From CAZADA01 sp964483775 (lineage in GTDB: Bacteria; Pseudomonadota; Alphaproteobacteria; Caulobacterales; Maricaulaceae), in assembly GCA_964483775.1 (NCBI GenBank), contig CAZADA010000081.1, positions 1 through 12,997 of the forward strand: DNA of 12,997 nt, in the 5' to 3' direction. A model generated the notes under the pieces. That model was given only the letters and a program-made list of their open reading frames with translations. It did no database searches and had not been told where the DNA came from. A program made the translations under genes and the position numbers. Each line of letters opens with the position of its first letter. Positions within the stretch are counted from its first letter, which is position 1. Below are positions 11,685-12,997 of this stretch, piece by piece.

Positions 11685-12997
11685 CCGACAAGCTGAGCAT
11701 CGCTTCGGCGCAACTCAATCAAACCGTGGGCGACATCGCCGGCAATCTCGCCAAGATCCGCGGGGCGCGGGCGAAGGCCGCCGCTGACGGCGCGGATCTG
11801 GTGGTGACCCCTGAGCTGTCGATTGTCGGCTATCCGCCTGAGGATCTGGTGCTCAAGCCGGCCTTCGTCGCCGATGCGATGGCGGCGGCCCGCGAGCTCG
11901 CGGGCGAGACCGCCGATGGCGGCCCGGCGCTGATTGTGGGCTGCCCGTGGCGGCCGGACGACCATGATGATCCCAAGCCCTTTAACGCCGCGCTGTTGCT
12001 TGACGAGGGGGAGATCAAAGGCGGCCGGGCCAAACATGAGCTCCCCAACTATGGCGTGTTCGACGAAAAGAGGGTCTTCACCTCCGGACCGCTGGCCAAA
12101 GTCATCGAATGGCGCGGTGTGAAGCTCGGTTTGCCGGTGTGTGAAGACCTCTGGTTTGACACCGTGCCGCGCCATCTCATTGATCATGGCGGCGCTGAGA
12201 TCCTGATCTGCATCAATGGTTCGCCCTGGCGCCGCACGATCCAGGACGAGCGTTTCCAAGCCTTTCGCGCCTGGCGTCGTTTCGACGGGATGGATGTGTC
12301 CGAGGACCCCTCGATCCTGTTCGTCAACCAAGTGGGCGGTCAGGACGAGCTGGTGTTCGATGGCGCCTCGTGCGTCTACAATTCGTCGGGCCAAACGGTG
12401 CAGAGCCTGGCGAGCTTTCGCGAGGATCTGGCGATCACGCAGTGGGAACGCACGCCCGAGGGGCGCTGGGCCTACATCGCCAGCGCGCCGTTCACCCTAG
12501 CGCCGGGCGACACGGAGGCCGACTACCGCGCCGCGTGCTTGGCGGTGGGCGACTATGTGTACAAAAACGGGTTTCCCGGCGTGGTGATTGGCCTGTCGGG
12601 CGGGATCGACAGCGCGCTGACCGCCGCCATCGCCGTCGACGCATTGGGGCCTAAGCGAGTGTGGTGCGTGATGATGCCCAGCCGCTACACCAGCCAAGAG
12701 AGCTTAGACGACGCCGCTGAGTGCGCGCGCCTGCTCGGCGTGAAGCTCGACACCATCCCCATTGAAGCGGCGGTGGGCGCGTTCGACCAGATGCTGGGCG
12801 TGCATCTGCAGACCCCAGGCGGCGGGGTCGCCCAAGAAAACCTCCAATCGCGCATTCGCGGGGCGACACTGATGGCGCTGTCCAACGCGCAGGGCCACAT
12901 GCTGCTGACCACCGGCAACAAGTCGGAAATGTCGGTGGGTTACGCCACGCTCTATGGCGACATGAATGGCGGCTATAACGCACTGAAAGATCTCTAT
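11681..12997 (+). CDS. nadE: Glutamine-dependent NAD+ synthetase, partial
   Basis: The enzyme makes NAD+ from nicotinic acid adenine dinucleotide, ATP and ammonia drawn from glutamine, the last step of NAD biosynthesis. The frame is open from 11681 to the right edge without a stop, giving 439 residues; full-length two-domain enzymes of this kind run to roughly 550-560. The N-terminal nitrilase-type glutaminase has the Glu-Lys-Cys triad: Glu45 in VVTPELSIVGYPPEDL, Lys118 in KHELPNYGVFDEKRVF, and Cys154 in GLPVCEDLW. The synthetase domain begins at about residue 275, with the pyrophosphatase loop LSGGIDSAL (Ser306 onward), then the TTGNKSEMSVGYATLYGDM stretch. An in-frame TAG at 11669 fixes the start at 11681. 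The ribosome binding site is weak. Confidence 0.96.
   Translation, partial: MTDKLSIASAQLNQTVGDIAGNLAKIRGARAKAAADGADLVVTPELSIVGYPPEDLVLKPAFVADAMAAARELAGETADGGPALIVGCPWRPDDHDDPKPFNAALLLDEGEIKGGRAKHELPNYGVFDEKRVFTSGPLAKVIEWRGVKLGLPVCEDLWFDTVPRHLIDHGGAEILICINGSPWRRTIQDERFQAFRAWRRFDGMDVSEDPSILFVNQVGGQDELVFDGASCVYNSSGQTVQSLASFREDLAITQWERTPEGRWAYIASAPFTLAPGDTEADYRAACLAVGDYVYKNGFPGVVIGLSGGIDSALTAAIAVDALGPKRVWCVMMPSRYTSQESLDDAAECARLLGVKLDTIPIEAAVGAFDQMLGVHLQTPGGGVAQENLQSRIRGATLMALSNAQGHMLLTTGNKSEMSVGYATLYGDMNGGYNALKDLY

Noticed and set aside
11612..12394. Minus-strand frame of 260 codons at the right end
   Set aside because: It is antisense to nadE, whose catalytic triad and open frame are clear on the plus strand.
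1..12997. Search for mobile elements, CRISPR arrays, toxin-antitoxin pairs or defence genes
   Set aside because: I saw no transposase, integrase, spaced repeat array or defence-type domain; coding style is uniform and the genes are housekeeping or envelope functions.

Overview
The window is GC-rich, densely packed housekeeping sequence, most likely from an alphaproteobacterium. The evidence is the class II DAHP synthase, a glutathione reductase directly after rpiA, the small-type transaldolase, and a small protein that resembles uncharacterised alphaproteobacterial proteins. A Caulobacterales- or Maricaulales-like bacterium would fit, but I cannot fix the genus. I see no phage, transposon, CRISPR array or toxin-antitoxin system. 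I also found no clear new multi-gene system; the most interesting pieces are modest and are listed as findings.

Layout from left to right. The 5' part of a small transaldolase gene runs off the left edge on the minus strand. A non-coding interval with two hairpins follows, then tRNA-Val(CAC) on the minus strand with a TTGACA-type promoter candidate. Next is a small conserved-looking protein (plus), convergent with gph (minus). gph is divergent from glmU, which starts the plus-strand run glmU-rpiA-gor; glmU and rpiA overlap by ATGA. Two minus-strand genes encode predicted envelope lipoproteins: a DUF2799-like protein with a coiled-coil tail, then a protein with SH3-like segments. Divergent from these is class II aroG (plus), convergent with an HU-family gene (minus). 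A Gfo/Idh/MocA oxidoreductase and a DegT/DnrJ/EryC1/StrS aminotransferase follow (plus). Last is the 5' 439 codons of glutamine-dependent nadE (plus), which runs off the right edge.

How the genes relate. Transaldolase and RpiA belong to the non-oxidative pentose phosphate pathway, which supplies the erythrose 4-phosphate used by the DAHP synthase. GlmU makes UDP-GlcNAc for peptidoglycan and lipid A. The oxidoreductase and aminotransferase form the classic pair that puts an amino group on a UDP-sugar. A GnnA/GnnB-type role, making a 3-amino UDP-GlcNAc for a diaminoglucose lipid A, is an attractive but unproven reading. The two lipoproteins also point to the envelope. Gor, Gph and NadE are general redox, repair and cofactor functions.

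Regulatory layer. The three complete convergent gene ends each carry a GC-rich inverted repeat overlapping or abutting a stop codon, and none has a T-run. The HU gene has two compact inverted repeats upstream. nadE lacks a good ribosome binding site, and a 22-codon reading frame overlaps its start by ATGA.
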